Source: Morella rubra (Eukaryota > Streptophyta > Magnoliopsida > Fagales > Myricaceae). Taken from it: a stretch of 64,000 nt of DNA. Numbering within the stretch: position 1 is the first letter of the stretch; each line of letters starts with the position of its first letter. Location: assembly GCA_003952965.2 (NCBI GenBank), contig CM025849.1, positions 33,545,388 through 33,609,387 on the forward strand. Direction: 5' to 3'. Made by a program: the position numbers and the translations under genes. Shown here in pieces: positions 1 to 12,000 of the stretch. The notes under the pieces were generated by a model. It ran no database searches. It was not told the origin of the DNA and worked only from the letters and a program-made list of their open reading frames with translations.

Positions 1-479
1 TTTCCTTTTCATTTGGCCTCCTCAACCTATAGTTCTGCAACTCAGGCTTTTTCCGAGAAATTCCCCTCATGCTAAGATGTATAATGTATTCCTAAGAAGA
101 TCTTAGGTTAATTCACCAACTCTACATTTGTTTCCTTTGGAAAAGCCAGAAAACCTGAAAAATAAAAAGCATCTATTACCAGATTAATTTCCTTTCTGTG
201 ATGGAAGTTACCTACCACAGCCTCTCATTTTCCCCATTCTTCTCAGAAACTAGGGAAAAACATAATGTTAGGTGAAAAATTATCGTGACAATAAGCTACT
301 AAAAAGAAATTACATAATCATTTAATTATAACCAAGAAATGCTTAGAAGGCTTCTCTAAGGAAAACACTCTAGCCTCAGGTGAAAATGTAGCTGTAATCA
401 TGTCCTGTTGAAATTCCACTATATACACCTCCAATCAAATCCACTTATATGCGCAAGACATTATGAAGGAAAAGGTACT

Positions 480-503
480 ACAACTCTCTCTCTCTCTCTC
501 TCT
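480..503. repeat. (CT)n microsatellite
   Basis: About eleven CT repeats lie inside the read-through part of the last exon of PAP copy A. They encode the Arg-Glu run in that out-of-family C-terminal tail. Confidence 0.8.
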
Positions 504-3500
504 GTTGTCCTCATCTACTGCCATCCCAGCGAAGCTAGTCATTATTTGTGAGACATCTACAAATTCGCCACTTGGATTCTTAGTTATGCGGAACCTGTCC
601 TCAATTTCCCTCGTTGCTGCATTCACAAACTGGAAGATTGATGAAAACGGGTGAGATAACTTCTATGTTCAAGAATAAAAATAAGAATGTGTATTGTAAC
701 TAACATCATGTCAAGTACCTATCCAATGAAAAAAAAAAAAAAAAGGCAGAAGACATTATGTCCTTTCCAGATATCCTGTTTCTGTAATGAAGAGCTTGAG
801 CGTGTGCAATACTTGTGAAAATATTACTCACAAATGCAAAGGTAATTGCAGTAGGCTCTCAGTGAAACCTCTTTAACCAGCCATTTTATTTGCTGAGCAT
901 GTAAGCCACTAGGGGATTATGCTCAAAGGTGCACACTTACAGGATGCAAACACCGAGGACATAAATAAGCAGAACGCCATTCTAATCTATCTAAAACTCT
1001 AAATAGGAATGTCTAAAGTTAAGCCCACAGGCTTTGGCTCGAGGAAAAGAAGGATATCTTGTGATTTTGGTGGACTGGTCATAATCGCCTTGGTACTGCA
1101 TCTGACTGAATATGTGCCAAGCAATACAGTAATGAAAGTTTTCTTTTCAATTATCCTCCTCGTCAAATTTGTTCTCCAAATCTGAGCAGAGCATTGCCCC
1201 CATTAGTCCCACAGGATACTCTAGCTCCAAAATAATACAGGGCAATCTAATAGACTAACCTATGATGCTAAAACCTTCTTACTCTTAGGCATGTCAAATG
1301 ACCTATTCAGTGTTTAAGGACAATATTTGACGATTTGTCAGAAAGAAAACACTATGTAGGTATTGATGGAAATAGGACCTCCCAAGTGCGGAATATAATA
1401 CCAAATTTCCTCTCTGAATCTTTCAAATTACTGTCTTTTCTAGTTAGATTTTGGATATCAAACTTGCTCATACAAACCTCAAAACTTATCTCTTCCTTTG
1501 TTGCATGCCCTCTTAAATAACCAAATTCAGAAATCCTGCGTCGACTCCACCTGTCCAAATTGACAAGAACAATAAACATAATGGTTCACCTACGATATAT
1601 AAGAGTTTAGTATATACATATTACGTGGATACATTCTTGGGAAATTAACGGGAGAGGGATCTACTTACATCGTTTGTGAAATCTAAGGTGAAGCCAGCCA
1701 TACCAATAACTGCCTGCACTGGGGCACTGTAATTTCTGTTATCATAAGTTTCAATGCCATAGTCATCCATTGTAGGCATGGCTTTGCATTCTTTTCGATA
1801 AACTACGCAAGTTCTCTCATAATTGTGGACATGGCCAAAGAGAGCCAGATCAACCTAGATCATGTACCTAACTTTGTATTAGAATGCAAGAAAAAAGGGG
1901 AAAACTGATCATTCAAGAAGCTCAAGGAGTTTACCTTGTTGTCAAGTAGTAATGGTTCTACATTTTCAACAAATTTCTTATCCACACTGAAGATCCCAGA
2001 TGTTGAAGTATACATGGGTCTGTGCCTGCACTGGCAAATCTTGTATCGATACATGTTGAAATTAACTTTGCACTTAAAAAATCAGTCAACTTTTGCTTTT
2101 GGTAGCATTTTTATGAGTTCAGTTCACATATATTGAGGACCTTTCGAACTAGACAGATGCACTGACAAGTATCGTCCATGCAGAGATTCATGCAGAATTT
2201 ATGCCTGATAGAGACCAGGTCACATGCAGAGATTCATGCTGACATAGTAAGGGCATATTTCATTAATAAAAAAGAAAGGAAATCAACCAGTCTGTGAAGT
2301 CTAATTACCCCATAAAAATTAACCAAGGGGTTTTTGATCGATCAACGGTAGCCATGTCTTTTTTCATCCACTCATACTGCATCAGAAAAGCACACCCATG
2401 ACATAAGTAAAAAGTCAAAAACAACTTAATAGGTCTCAAGTACTTTGACACTAAAGTTAGATTAATTGTTTCATTTTACCTGCCTCTTTATTTTCTGACC
2501 AATCATGCTCGGTGGAAATTATGGTGAAGTGAACACTTGCTTGTTCTATGGAATACCATGGCTTATCCTTAGCTGAGGTTGGCATTGGAAAGTAAAGTCT
2601 CATAAGGAACTCCAGATTCACCACCTGAATCAGGAGTAATGTATATTGATCCTGAGTCTACATAATCCCTGCAAAAATAAAGAAAATATTCATGCCCAAC
2701 TACTGATTCCACTCGTGGATCACATCATCAGTTTTTTAGGCGTGCAAAGTGGCTGCCAGTTAGCCAGTATCAATTAGCAATCCAAGCTCTAGCCAGCAAA
2801 TACAGAATCAAAAGTTTGATTGCTTTGCTTCGGAGTTATATTGATTTTATCTTTAGGCCCATCACTGATGCATTACGTATTATAGCTCTTTCAGCATCAT
2901 GAAGAAAATGCTGAATTTTCCGGCATCCATGGTTTCACTAAGACAACTTTTTTGATGCAAGTATCTGGATTATTTTACAGAAAATAAGATGAAAAGAATT
3001 GGAGAAAAAATGCTACCTCTCATGGTTTCCAATAGCAGTCATGTATGGAACTTTGGACGCAACCGGGCTTATAAGTTGAAGGAAAAAATCCCATTCTACT
3101 AAGAATCCAGTTGCGTAACTGAGGTCTCCAATATGGATGATTGAGTCAACTTTTCCAGAGTTTACTTCGTCAGTCAGAGCTTCAATCACAGAAATGGATC
3201 CTGGCTATATGTAGGATACAATTGAGAAACATGGTCGTTAGTACCAGCTGTATCAGTTTCCATTCCCAAAAATTTAGTTCACTAGCAGATGCCACAGTAT
3301 TTGCAATTGAAAAGTAGAAACTTTAGATTGGAACAGCAGGTCATCGCTGATACTAATTTGGATGAAAGAGTTGAAAATGATATGATGCTGTGATAATTGT
3401 ACGTTGCTTATGCTCTTTTTTTCTTCTTTTTTTGTGGGATTAGTGCGTGTTGCTTATGTTGAAGTCACCTTTAACGTCTGTAAATTGAAGTATATGAGGT

Positions 3501-5019
3501 TGTCTAAGCTAAAAAAAGAAGTGTACAAGTTTGTGCATGGTACAAAACTCTCCATCGCATCTGTTCTCTGCAGGAGTGCAGATTTGCCATGTGCGTCTAA
3601 AAGTGTGTCCTGTTTTTTTGTTGAAAGACAGGCGGAAACAAGAGCTTACAAGAATGGGATGTCACAGCCATACCTTCCATATCTGTAGGAGAAGATGCTT
3701 GAAGGCTGAAGTCCCGTCATCACTGCTGAATGAACGAATCCTGGGTCATGCCAACCGAATTCCTTGGCTGGACTTGGTAGAACAGCACCTATCGATTTCA
3801 CGATCCCAAAGCAAGTTTTAAGCAGAAAATCAGTTGCCATATTTCGGAAATATTGTCTTTGTCAAAGAATGTGTCAAACAGAAAACCCATTAGTGCAGAA
3901 GTGCACAAGAGTATGCAAAGGTACTAAAGGCTCAATACAGTAAATTGAGCTGAAAACAAAGAGAAAACATAAAGAATCCCCTATACTTAAGAAATGGAAT
4001 TGGCACGAGTATCTCACGCTTCATGTCATCTTGGGAGAATGTAGTAACTTGTGATGGCTCCGTTTTTCCACTCCCATATTGAACTTGTTGAGGCGCCTCA
4101 TCACCACTTACCCACGTTAATCTCATCTGCATCACCATCCTAGTGTTCAGTTGATAAGCAGACTAATCCTTTTCGTAGCATGGACTTATTGACTACTGAC
4201 ACTTCATTTCATTGCTGTGTCTAATTGGAAGCAAACAAGTGACACAAAATGTTTATTGCTTACTGATGTTCCAGTTGAATCTATGCTTGATAGATGTCCA
4301 TATAATGGCTGTTTTGGATTAGCAAAATTCACAGGGTTTGACCGAGTTAAGACGCAAGGTGTATCGAATCCACCAGCAAACAATACGAACTGGATGTCGG
4401 TTCTGATATTAATGACATGAAACCTCAATGAACCACTGCAAGTGGTTGTCAAGCATTTGCCATCCTTATATTCCTTGCATTCCTTCTTTGTGCAGTTGAA
4501 GTAGCCTGGATCATTACTCATGAACTGTGCCTGCATTTTTATTCAGACATTTAGATTTTTGTTAGCATTCTATTTATTCAAGCTTGTAAACAAAACAATA
4601 TTTGTTTCTGATTTCAATTAGAACCATGTGAGTGGTGTTTCTCTGAGAACGGAAAAAAGCACTGAAGGCCCAACTACTATCCAAGATTTATCTAGTTGTC
4701 GGTAATAGAGAATATAATTCAAATAATAAAATTTACTTGACAGCTCAAATTTTTGGATAAATGATAAATTTACAGGCAAAGGAGAACAAGTTATGCTTGA
4801 TAAATAAGGAGATACAACAGCAAAAGTCACGGATTTTTCTTTATTCATATTAATACTTTCACTGTTTAGGGAAGTGGTTGATGGGTTACGATCAAAGTTG
4901 GCTTGCAGAAAGACAGCTTTTGGGCTTGAGATTTGTTTATTGAGAATACCATACCAACCGCCATTCTGGCAATTACTTTGAAAACTACAAAGCACCACTG
5001 TAACAGCCCTGATTGTGGT

Positions 5020-5345
5020 GATTTTTTTTTTTAAGCAATACTTCATTAAGATCTCAAGAATCCCAAAGATCACAAAGAGAACTTAAAAAAAGTGGTTAAG
5101 GGGATCAGCCCCGTATACACCCAAGGATTATTAGAGAAAAGCTCAAGATTATGGGGAACACTCCCCTCAAAATGAGAGAAGGCGACACAATGAGTAATGT
5201 CATGCCCTAAAGAATTCGCATTAGGATGAGAAAACAGAAACTCCCAAGAAAAAAATGGATGGAATTAAGAGTCGAGAGTCGTGGCTAATCGGTTTGATCT
5301 TCCACGGACAGCAACGAGGGTACTGCGTAAAAGCAGCAACCACCA
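5020..5345 (-). mobile_element. Possible LINE-type retroposon 3' tail in intron 2 of PAP copy A
   Basis: On the minus strand a non-PAP segment ends in codon-like sequence followed by a run of about twelve A residues (T-run at 5022-5033 on plus). This is the usual shape of a plant LINE or other poly(A) retroposon 3' end. No reverse-transcriptase motif can be read, so this is a weak call. The segment lies in the intron that is much longer in copy A than in copies B or C. Confidence 0.3.
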
Positions 5346-7751
5346 CCTGCGAGCAGCCCTGATTGGGTGATTGCTATATCTAGGGTCTCTTTGTCTAATC
5401 GTACTCCGAAGTGCTTCGTTCTTTCATGAAAAATCATATTCTTAGTCCTTGTTCTTGCTTTTGTTCTAACACATGCCAGAATATTATATCCACAAGCATA
5501 GGAGTATTCCTTCTCCGCATTAATTTTGTCACTTGTTAGCCATATAAAAGAAGAATTACTTAAAGAAGCGAAAATGAATGAAGACCATGGAAGTGTTGAA
5601 GAAAAAGTTGAAGAAGAAAAGAAATTGCTCTAAGGCACAATAACCTTGCTTTTCTCAAAGGATATTGGGTCACGCACGTGCCCGTGAGGTGCATCATAAC
5701 TTGCACACATTGTCCTATAGCAAATACATGTGAAATGTTTCCACTCATAAATGCCTTCAAAATACTAGCTATTATACAATACATAGCATATTATCTTTAT
5801 CTTCTACATACAAGAAAGACAAACGAAATGAAAAAAAAAAATCTGATTGGTTGAGAAGGAAAAAAAAAATATCAAACTTGAATAAAATGCCATTGCCACA
5901 AGCAAGGAATAAATCCTGTGAAGGATGGAATATAGTCCTCATCCATATGGCTATCTTAATGCCTTTGCTGAACCATCCCCCATTAATGTTGATTGCTATT
6001 GGCTTCTTGACGTGACTGATTCTATGTTACGTACAGATGGTTTTACAGCCTGCGATTCGTGACTTGTTTTCCATGTGTTTGACAGCAAAACTGGTGTTTT
6101 ATAAGTACACTTCCCCACCTAGATCCCACCCCTCTTTATTGTCCTTTTGACTGTAACGTTTCTGTTTTGTCTCTCTAAATGACAGTTGGTACACACATGG
6201 ACCATATGTACTATCCATACGCGTGGTCTGTGGATTGGGACCATAGCCTAACTCCCAAAGCTTCAAAAGTTTCTCAAGACAAATTCTAGTGGGATTATAC
6301 ATTAATGGTCTTTCCAAAATTCTTTTGTAAATCAACTCTTTCCCTCCTAATTTCCTAATTCCTTACTTTTAACGTGGTTGGACGATATTAGCCTATGTCC
6401 ACAGGGACCACAACGCACAAAGTCCAAAAGTGTACATTTTTCTTATGTATCTAAGTTCAAGATATTTTACAACAAAGTTTTTTTTATTCAAGGGTTTACA
6501 GAGGAGTTAGGTGACTCTCTGTAAAATTGGTAAGGTAATAACTTAGAAATATCGCACTTGTATGCACGCAACCTTGATCCTTGACTCTAATCTCAAAATG
6601 AAGTCATGATTAATATTATTTGGGGGGAAGACATCACCACCAACCTCTGGAGGTCTGAATGATGATTATACCGAGGTTTTTTCCATTTGACATAATCTTA
6701 GACAAAGCCGAGGTTGTCAGGTGTATCTGATGACAGTACCTCGGTCGAAGACAGTTTTATAGTAGATGCATACGAGATTATTTACCTAATGTAAAAAAAA
6801 GATTGATTTATCCAACTTTCAGTAAAAGAAAATCTAGGACGAATACCTGTTAACGAGGTTAGACTGATATTTGTGTGGCACGTAAAGAAAAGAAAAGAAT
6901 AGAATGATGTGGTTCCAAATATATGAGAAAATAGGATAAGAAGAAGCGAAGATCCTAGTTTGTGAGAAATAGCTAGAAATGATAGTTAATGAACCAGACC
7001 ATGAAACAAATCAGTTCCTCCCTCCTTTTGTCTGAAAGAAAAAGGACGAATATCTGTGCTTTCTTTTTTTAAGAAGGAAAAGGTCGTGCTGGTGGGATAT
7101 GCATAGAAGAACACCGGGACAAATTGGAACATAACAGCCACCAAACTGTAGATGAGGGAGTAGCATGCTGCGCACCTTTTGGTTTTTATATCTATATATC
7201 TGATTTTGGAGATTTTAGTATTCTGTTTACCTTCACAGGATAATGGCACAGCAGTGGAAGTTTACTCAAATCTCCAGTCTCTGCATAAAGAACCTCATTC
7301 AAAGGACATTTTGAGACACTGCATTTGTATTGCACAGAAGAGCAAACGAATTCAGTGACTTTACATTGAAATATGTTGCATTAATGAATACAAGGAAAAG
7401 ATATATAACAGGGTGTATCTGGGTTCCTTCCGGTTCTTACTCTGAATTAGCAGGTGAAATCATAGCGACCCAATCATGCTCCTGAGGATTCAAAACTCCA
7501 CTAACCGTGACTGTGACATTCTCCTCATCCGAGAGGTTGGAATTTGGGTTCAGGCTTATTTGGATCAAAGGGCTTGAATCAGGACAGTAGGATAAATTTC
7601 TTCTAGTTACTACCCGAAAACCAGACATTGAAGTGTAATGTTGGTGCTCAATAATAGAGTTGATAATTGCAGAAGGCAGAGACCACGGAAAGCAAGGAGA
7701 AGGAGAAGAAGAAAGAAGATGAATAATATGGATAAAGATTTGAAAACCCAA

Positions 7752-9072
7752 GAAGAAGAATGAGAAGGTTCCATGAGAGACATATGCAGGCTTGATATGG
7801 AGGGAGTTCTCATTTTGAAGCAGAATATAAAAAGCTTTTTGATTCTCTGGTCTTTTTACTCTGATTTGGTTGGCAAGAAAAAAAAAAGGAACTTTATGAG
7901 AAGTTGGGCTGATGTTAGGTTAGGACAAGAATGTGGCTATGGACCACATATATGTGGAAGATAGGAGTTGTATCTTTTGGGGCTATGTGGAGGTTTAGTT
8001 GCTTACGCAAGATTGTTGGCTCTACATGCTACTTTTGTCTGATTCATTAGGTTTGTCAGACTTTGGCTTATATGAATTTTTTTTAATACTGTTAGTGTAA
8101 AGTTTCGAACAATATGAATCATACAACGGAATACATCTGTTATGTTTATCTGTCTATAGCGCAATTCAAACAGAAACTTGCAGAATATCCTGATCTGACT
8201 TGTATATCTATTTACTTCACGTGGTAAATTTTTTGAGGTTTGCTAGATGGCTTTTCAGGGGCTAGATATTTGCTTTTGAAGAGCTAGTATTTAACTAGCT
8301 TTTGATATTCTGCAGTCCCCTTAAGACAATATTTTGAGTTCCCGAGCAGTAACAAAATACTTAATGGAAAATGTAAGAGGGAGAATTAGATGCACGGAAT
8401 TAATTCCTTTTTTCTTTTGCTGGTGTGGAAAAACAACAAAGGTTTTATGTCATTCATGAACATTTATAGCAGCAGAAAAGGGCTGGTAATCACCTTGTAT
8501 TGAGATTATTTTGTAAAGCATTTTTCCTCTTGGCCCTGTAAGGGAAACAATTTTACCTCTCGTAGCAGCCGTCTCGTATACAGAGCTGTTTGCTAAAGCA
8601 AATTTTGGAGCCCCCAAAAGTTGCCATGAATCAATATTTCAGCAAAAACAAAAAGCAAAAAAACAAAAGAACATACCAGATCTAATCCAACAGTCCTCCT
8701 TTGTTTTATTAATTTTTAGTAATGCCCTCAAAATTCCACAACACATATAATAGGCTACACAAGGGGAGTAGCCCTTCCCCTGTATTGCTTATTTCAGTCA
8801 AAGTCAACACCAATACCTTTTTTTTTTTTCCTCCTAAAGAGACAAACAGTGGTACAATTGATATAAAAAAAAAAATGGCATTATGTAAAAGCAGTGTCTA
8901 AATCAACTTTTCACTCCATATTATTTTTCCACAAAAGAGATCGAGGCATTTTATTTGAAAAGAAGCCTGCAGAGTAAAGCTGCCGCCTACTGGGAAAATT
9001 CTTGCTGGGGAGGAGATACTCAATCTATCTTACCCCCTCTCCCCCTTCCCTCTCTCTGGAGGGAGGACCTTT
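7752..9072. other. Spacer between PAP copies A and B
   Basis: No gene is recognised. The part next to 7752 is the promoter side of copy A, including an AT-rich TATA-like stretch near 7826-7837 (minus). The part next to 9072 is the 3' flank of copy B. The rest is AT-rich with poly(A)/poly(T) runs and no open frame with family resemblance. Confidence 0.6.
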
Positions 9073-12000
9073 CTATTTGATTATGCGGAAGCTGTCCTCA
9101 ACATTTCTTGTGATTGAGTCCACAAACTGCAAAAATAAAGGAAAAAAGGCTTAGGCAACCAGAGGAATATATAAAGATAATTTTCTCTTTCTTTGGGTTT
9201 TCTTTATAGTAATTCTCAACTCTTCTAAGATCAAAAATAAATTTTTGTTAAGATTCTGTGCTGCATTAAAAGAAAGTGATACTAAGTTTAAACGTGACTT
9301 ATCAATCATTAACATCAAAATTATCATGGATTCTTTCATAATAGTATCAATTTCAGACTTCTGCAATACATACGCAGTGTATGATCAATTACCTTTTGAC
9401 AATATATTGTCTTCCAAATAACGTTTAGATGGTTTTTTTTTTCAAATAAATGTTTGATCATTTTCTCACACTTCTCTAAAATTGTTAAACAGCCTTGTCC
9501 CCCGTTGTTAGTCTTCATGGTGGTGTGAACTGACCTCCCAATATAACTCTGTCGCGGTCACGTTGACTCTACGTAGCCAAATTCAGAAATCCTCACTAAA
9601 CTCCAGCTATTTGTCTGTTGATAAGCAAGAACATGTAAATTTTTGGAAGTTTATTTATAAAACATGAAGTGTAAATATTTGCACGAGGATAAGGAGAAAT
9701 GCTCACATTGGTGAAGTTGTCCAAGGTGAAGCCAGCCATACCAATAATTGCCTGCACAGGGGCACTGTAGTTGGTGTTGTTATATGTGTCAACCCCATTT
9801 GCATCTTTTGTAGGCACGGCCAAGCATTGTCCTTGGTAAACGGCGCAAGTTCTCTCATAATTATGAACATGACCAAATAGAGCCAGATCAACCTAGTCCA
9901 CATTCCCAAAATTAAATATTAGAGAGCAGCAAAAGGTCATGACCAGCTTGATGATCCTAAGCCAGCCCAAGTACTTTACCTTGTACTGAAGAAGTAGTGG
10001 TTCTACAGCAACAACAAATAGCGGATCAACACTGGTGACTGGATTTGAAGAGGTATACATTGGTCTGTGCCTGCAGTCATTGAATGTTATGCTTCACTAT
10101 AACTTCGGCAAACTAGAAGATATCTTCAAACATGGTATTATATCTGTCACACAATTTCAAGGCGCATGCAGCATTTAAAATTCTATTGGAAAAACTTAAG
10201 GAAAAGTGACCAAAATATAATCTAGACTAGCTATTACAGGTTAAGGATATTGATCCGACCATTCAGTTTTACTATACTCACCCCATAAAAATCAACCATG
10301 GAGTTTTTGATCGATTAACCGAACCCATGTCTGCCGCCATCCAATTATACTGCATTAATTCAGTATGCCCGTGACATTAGTAAGAGAAAATAGTGATATT
10401 AAATCATATAATAGAGAGACCGGCCATGAAAAGACTTAGGATAATATATAGCTCAAGAGATGAGCTTCCTTAGCAAATTAAATACCTGCTCGGATCCCAC
10501 CGACCAATCATGCTCCGTTGAAATTACTGTAAAGTGAACACTAGCTTGTTCTATCGAATACCATGGCTTATCCATCGCTGGGGTTGGCATTTGGAAATAA
10601 GTCTCATAAGCAACTCCACATTCTCCACCTGAATCAGGAGTTATATATACTGAACCAGAGCCTGCATAGTCCCTGGAAAAACCAAAAAAAAAATCAAGGA
10701 AGGATTAGAAGAGGAGTGATAACATAATTGCGATTAATCCTGTATGTATTTGAACGCTTAGCAAACCAATTTGAGAATGGATACAAATCGTAACAAAGAG
10801 CTATTTAGTGCTCTTGGTAAAAAGGAAATTGGGTGAAGAATATGTTCTTGAGAGAGAGAGAGTTTTGATGATTGGTATGTTAATTACTGATCTCAAAGGA
10901 AAATTCCAGACCTATTGCTCTTAGTTACTTATGCAATTTTAGCTTAATCACTAAATCGATCATCACAAAGTGTAATTCCTCGACCATTATTTAGACTCAA
11001 AAAACCAAATAATTTGAAGAGGATTGGAGTCCTTAAAATGAATAGATACGTTATAACCTCCCATGATTTTCATTCCAGTTTGCTTGTAGTTAATTACAGG
11101 TATTGCATTATTTACCCAAAAAAAGAAACCTTACCTCTCGTGGTTTCCAATCGCAGTCATGTAAGAAACTTTGGAAGCCACCGGTTTGATAAGTGAAAGG
11201 AAGAAGTCCCACTCAACTAAGAAGCCTGTTGCGTAGCTTATATCTCCAATATGGAAGATGGAATCCACATTTACAGAATTCACTTGGTCAGTCACGGCAT
11301 TAATCACCGAGATAGATCCCGGCTATATGCATCAAGAAACGAAAAAAATGTCTAGTTAGTATGTAGCAATAATATATAGTTTGTACTTTTTTCAATATGG
11401 TTTACTTGCGCATGCAACATATATATATGTACATGGTATCTGTATCTTTTTGTCACTTATACGCAATTATATGCATCCTACCTGAATGTAGTGTTCGACT
11501 GAAGAATCAAAAGGTGCCTTTCCCATGTCAGCATATGCAATAAAATACAGTTGATCTGATCCTCCAGCAGGTGGAGTCCGAAATTCAATTTCATCACTCC
11601 AGCCATAAGTATCACTGCATTATATTTAAATAATGTTACTTATATGAAAATAAATCAAGTTCAATATTAAATATATCCTTTGATAGCTTGTCTTACATAA
11701 TGTGGACCGTTACCTCATTGACAATGTAGAAGTTTTGGAATGCCCTATATATAAACATGTAGATGCTATTATACCTTCCATATCTGTAGAAGAAGGTGCT
11801 TGAAGGCTGAAGTCCTTTCATTATTGCTGAATGAATGAATCCTGGATCATGCCACCCGAAGTCTGCTGCTGGACTTGGTAGATCTGAATCTATAATCAGT
11901 TTGATAATTGTAGTGAGAGATCTAATTAAAAGGTGTATAATTGTAGATAAAACTAGAAGGGCGATAATTAATATAATGTTACTTTTTCTTTTTCCAAGTT

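Larger units (their letters stand above)
435..7751 (-). pseudogene. Purple acid phosphatase 27-like, copy A, degenerate
   Basis: Metallophosphoesterase of the plant PAP27/PAP1 group. Exons read by homology to copies B and C, 5' to 3': 7751-7441, 7318-7231, 4530-4264, 4126-4018, 3788-3674, 3204-3017, 2668-2480, 2376-2309, 2025-1935, 1854-1669, 1550-1478, 629-435. Recognisable pieces include GDLSY, GNHE, FMGHRPM and GHVHNYE. The exon carrying the DxG metal-ligand motif (exon 6 in copies B and C) is absent between 3205 and 3673, and joining its neighbours changes the frame. Exon 8 carries an extra base after codons for YET and meets a TAA at 2569-2571. The signal-peptide reading (MEPSHSSSW, from 7774) is in a different frame from the rest of exon 1. 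The acceptor before WSRRRISEFGY gives the wrong phase. The last exon reads about 45 residues past the usual ...FRITK end. Intron 2 is swollen to 2.7 kb. I call it a pseudogene. The homology is certain; each exon edge is inferred from GT/AG and the paralogues. Confidence 0.85.

Noticed and set aside
7437-7751. Exon 1 of PAP copy A as a complete short gene
   Set aside because: It ends at a proper splice donor, and exon 2 continues the family sequence (CPLNEVLYAETGDLS).
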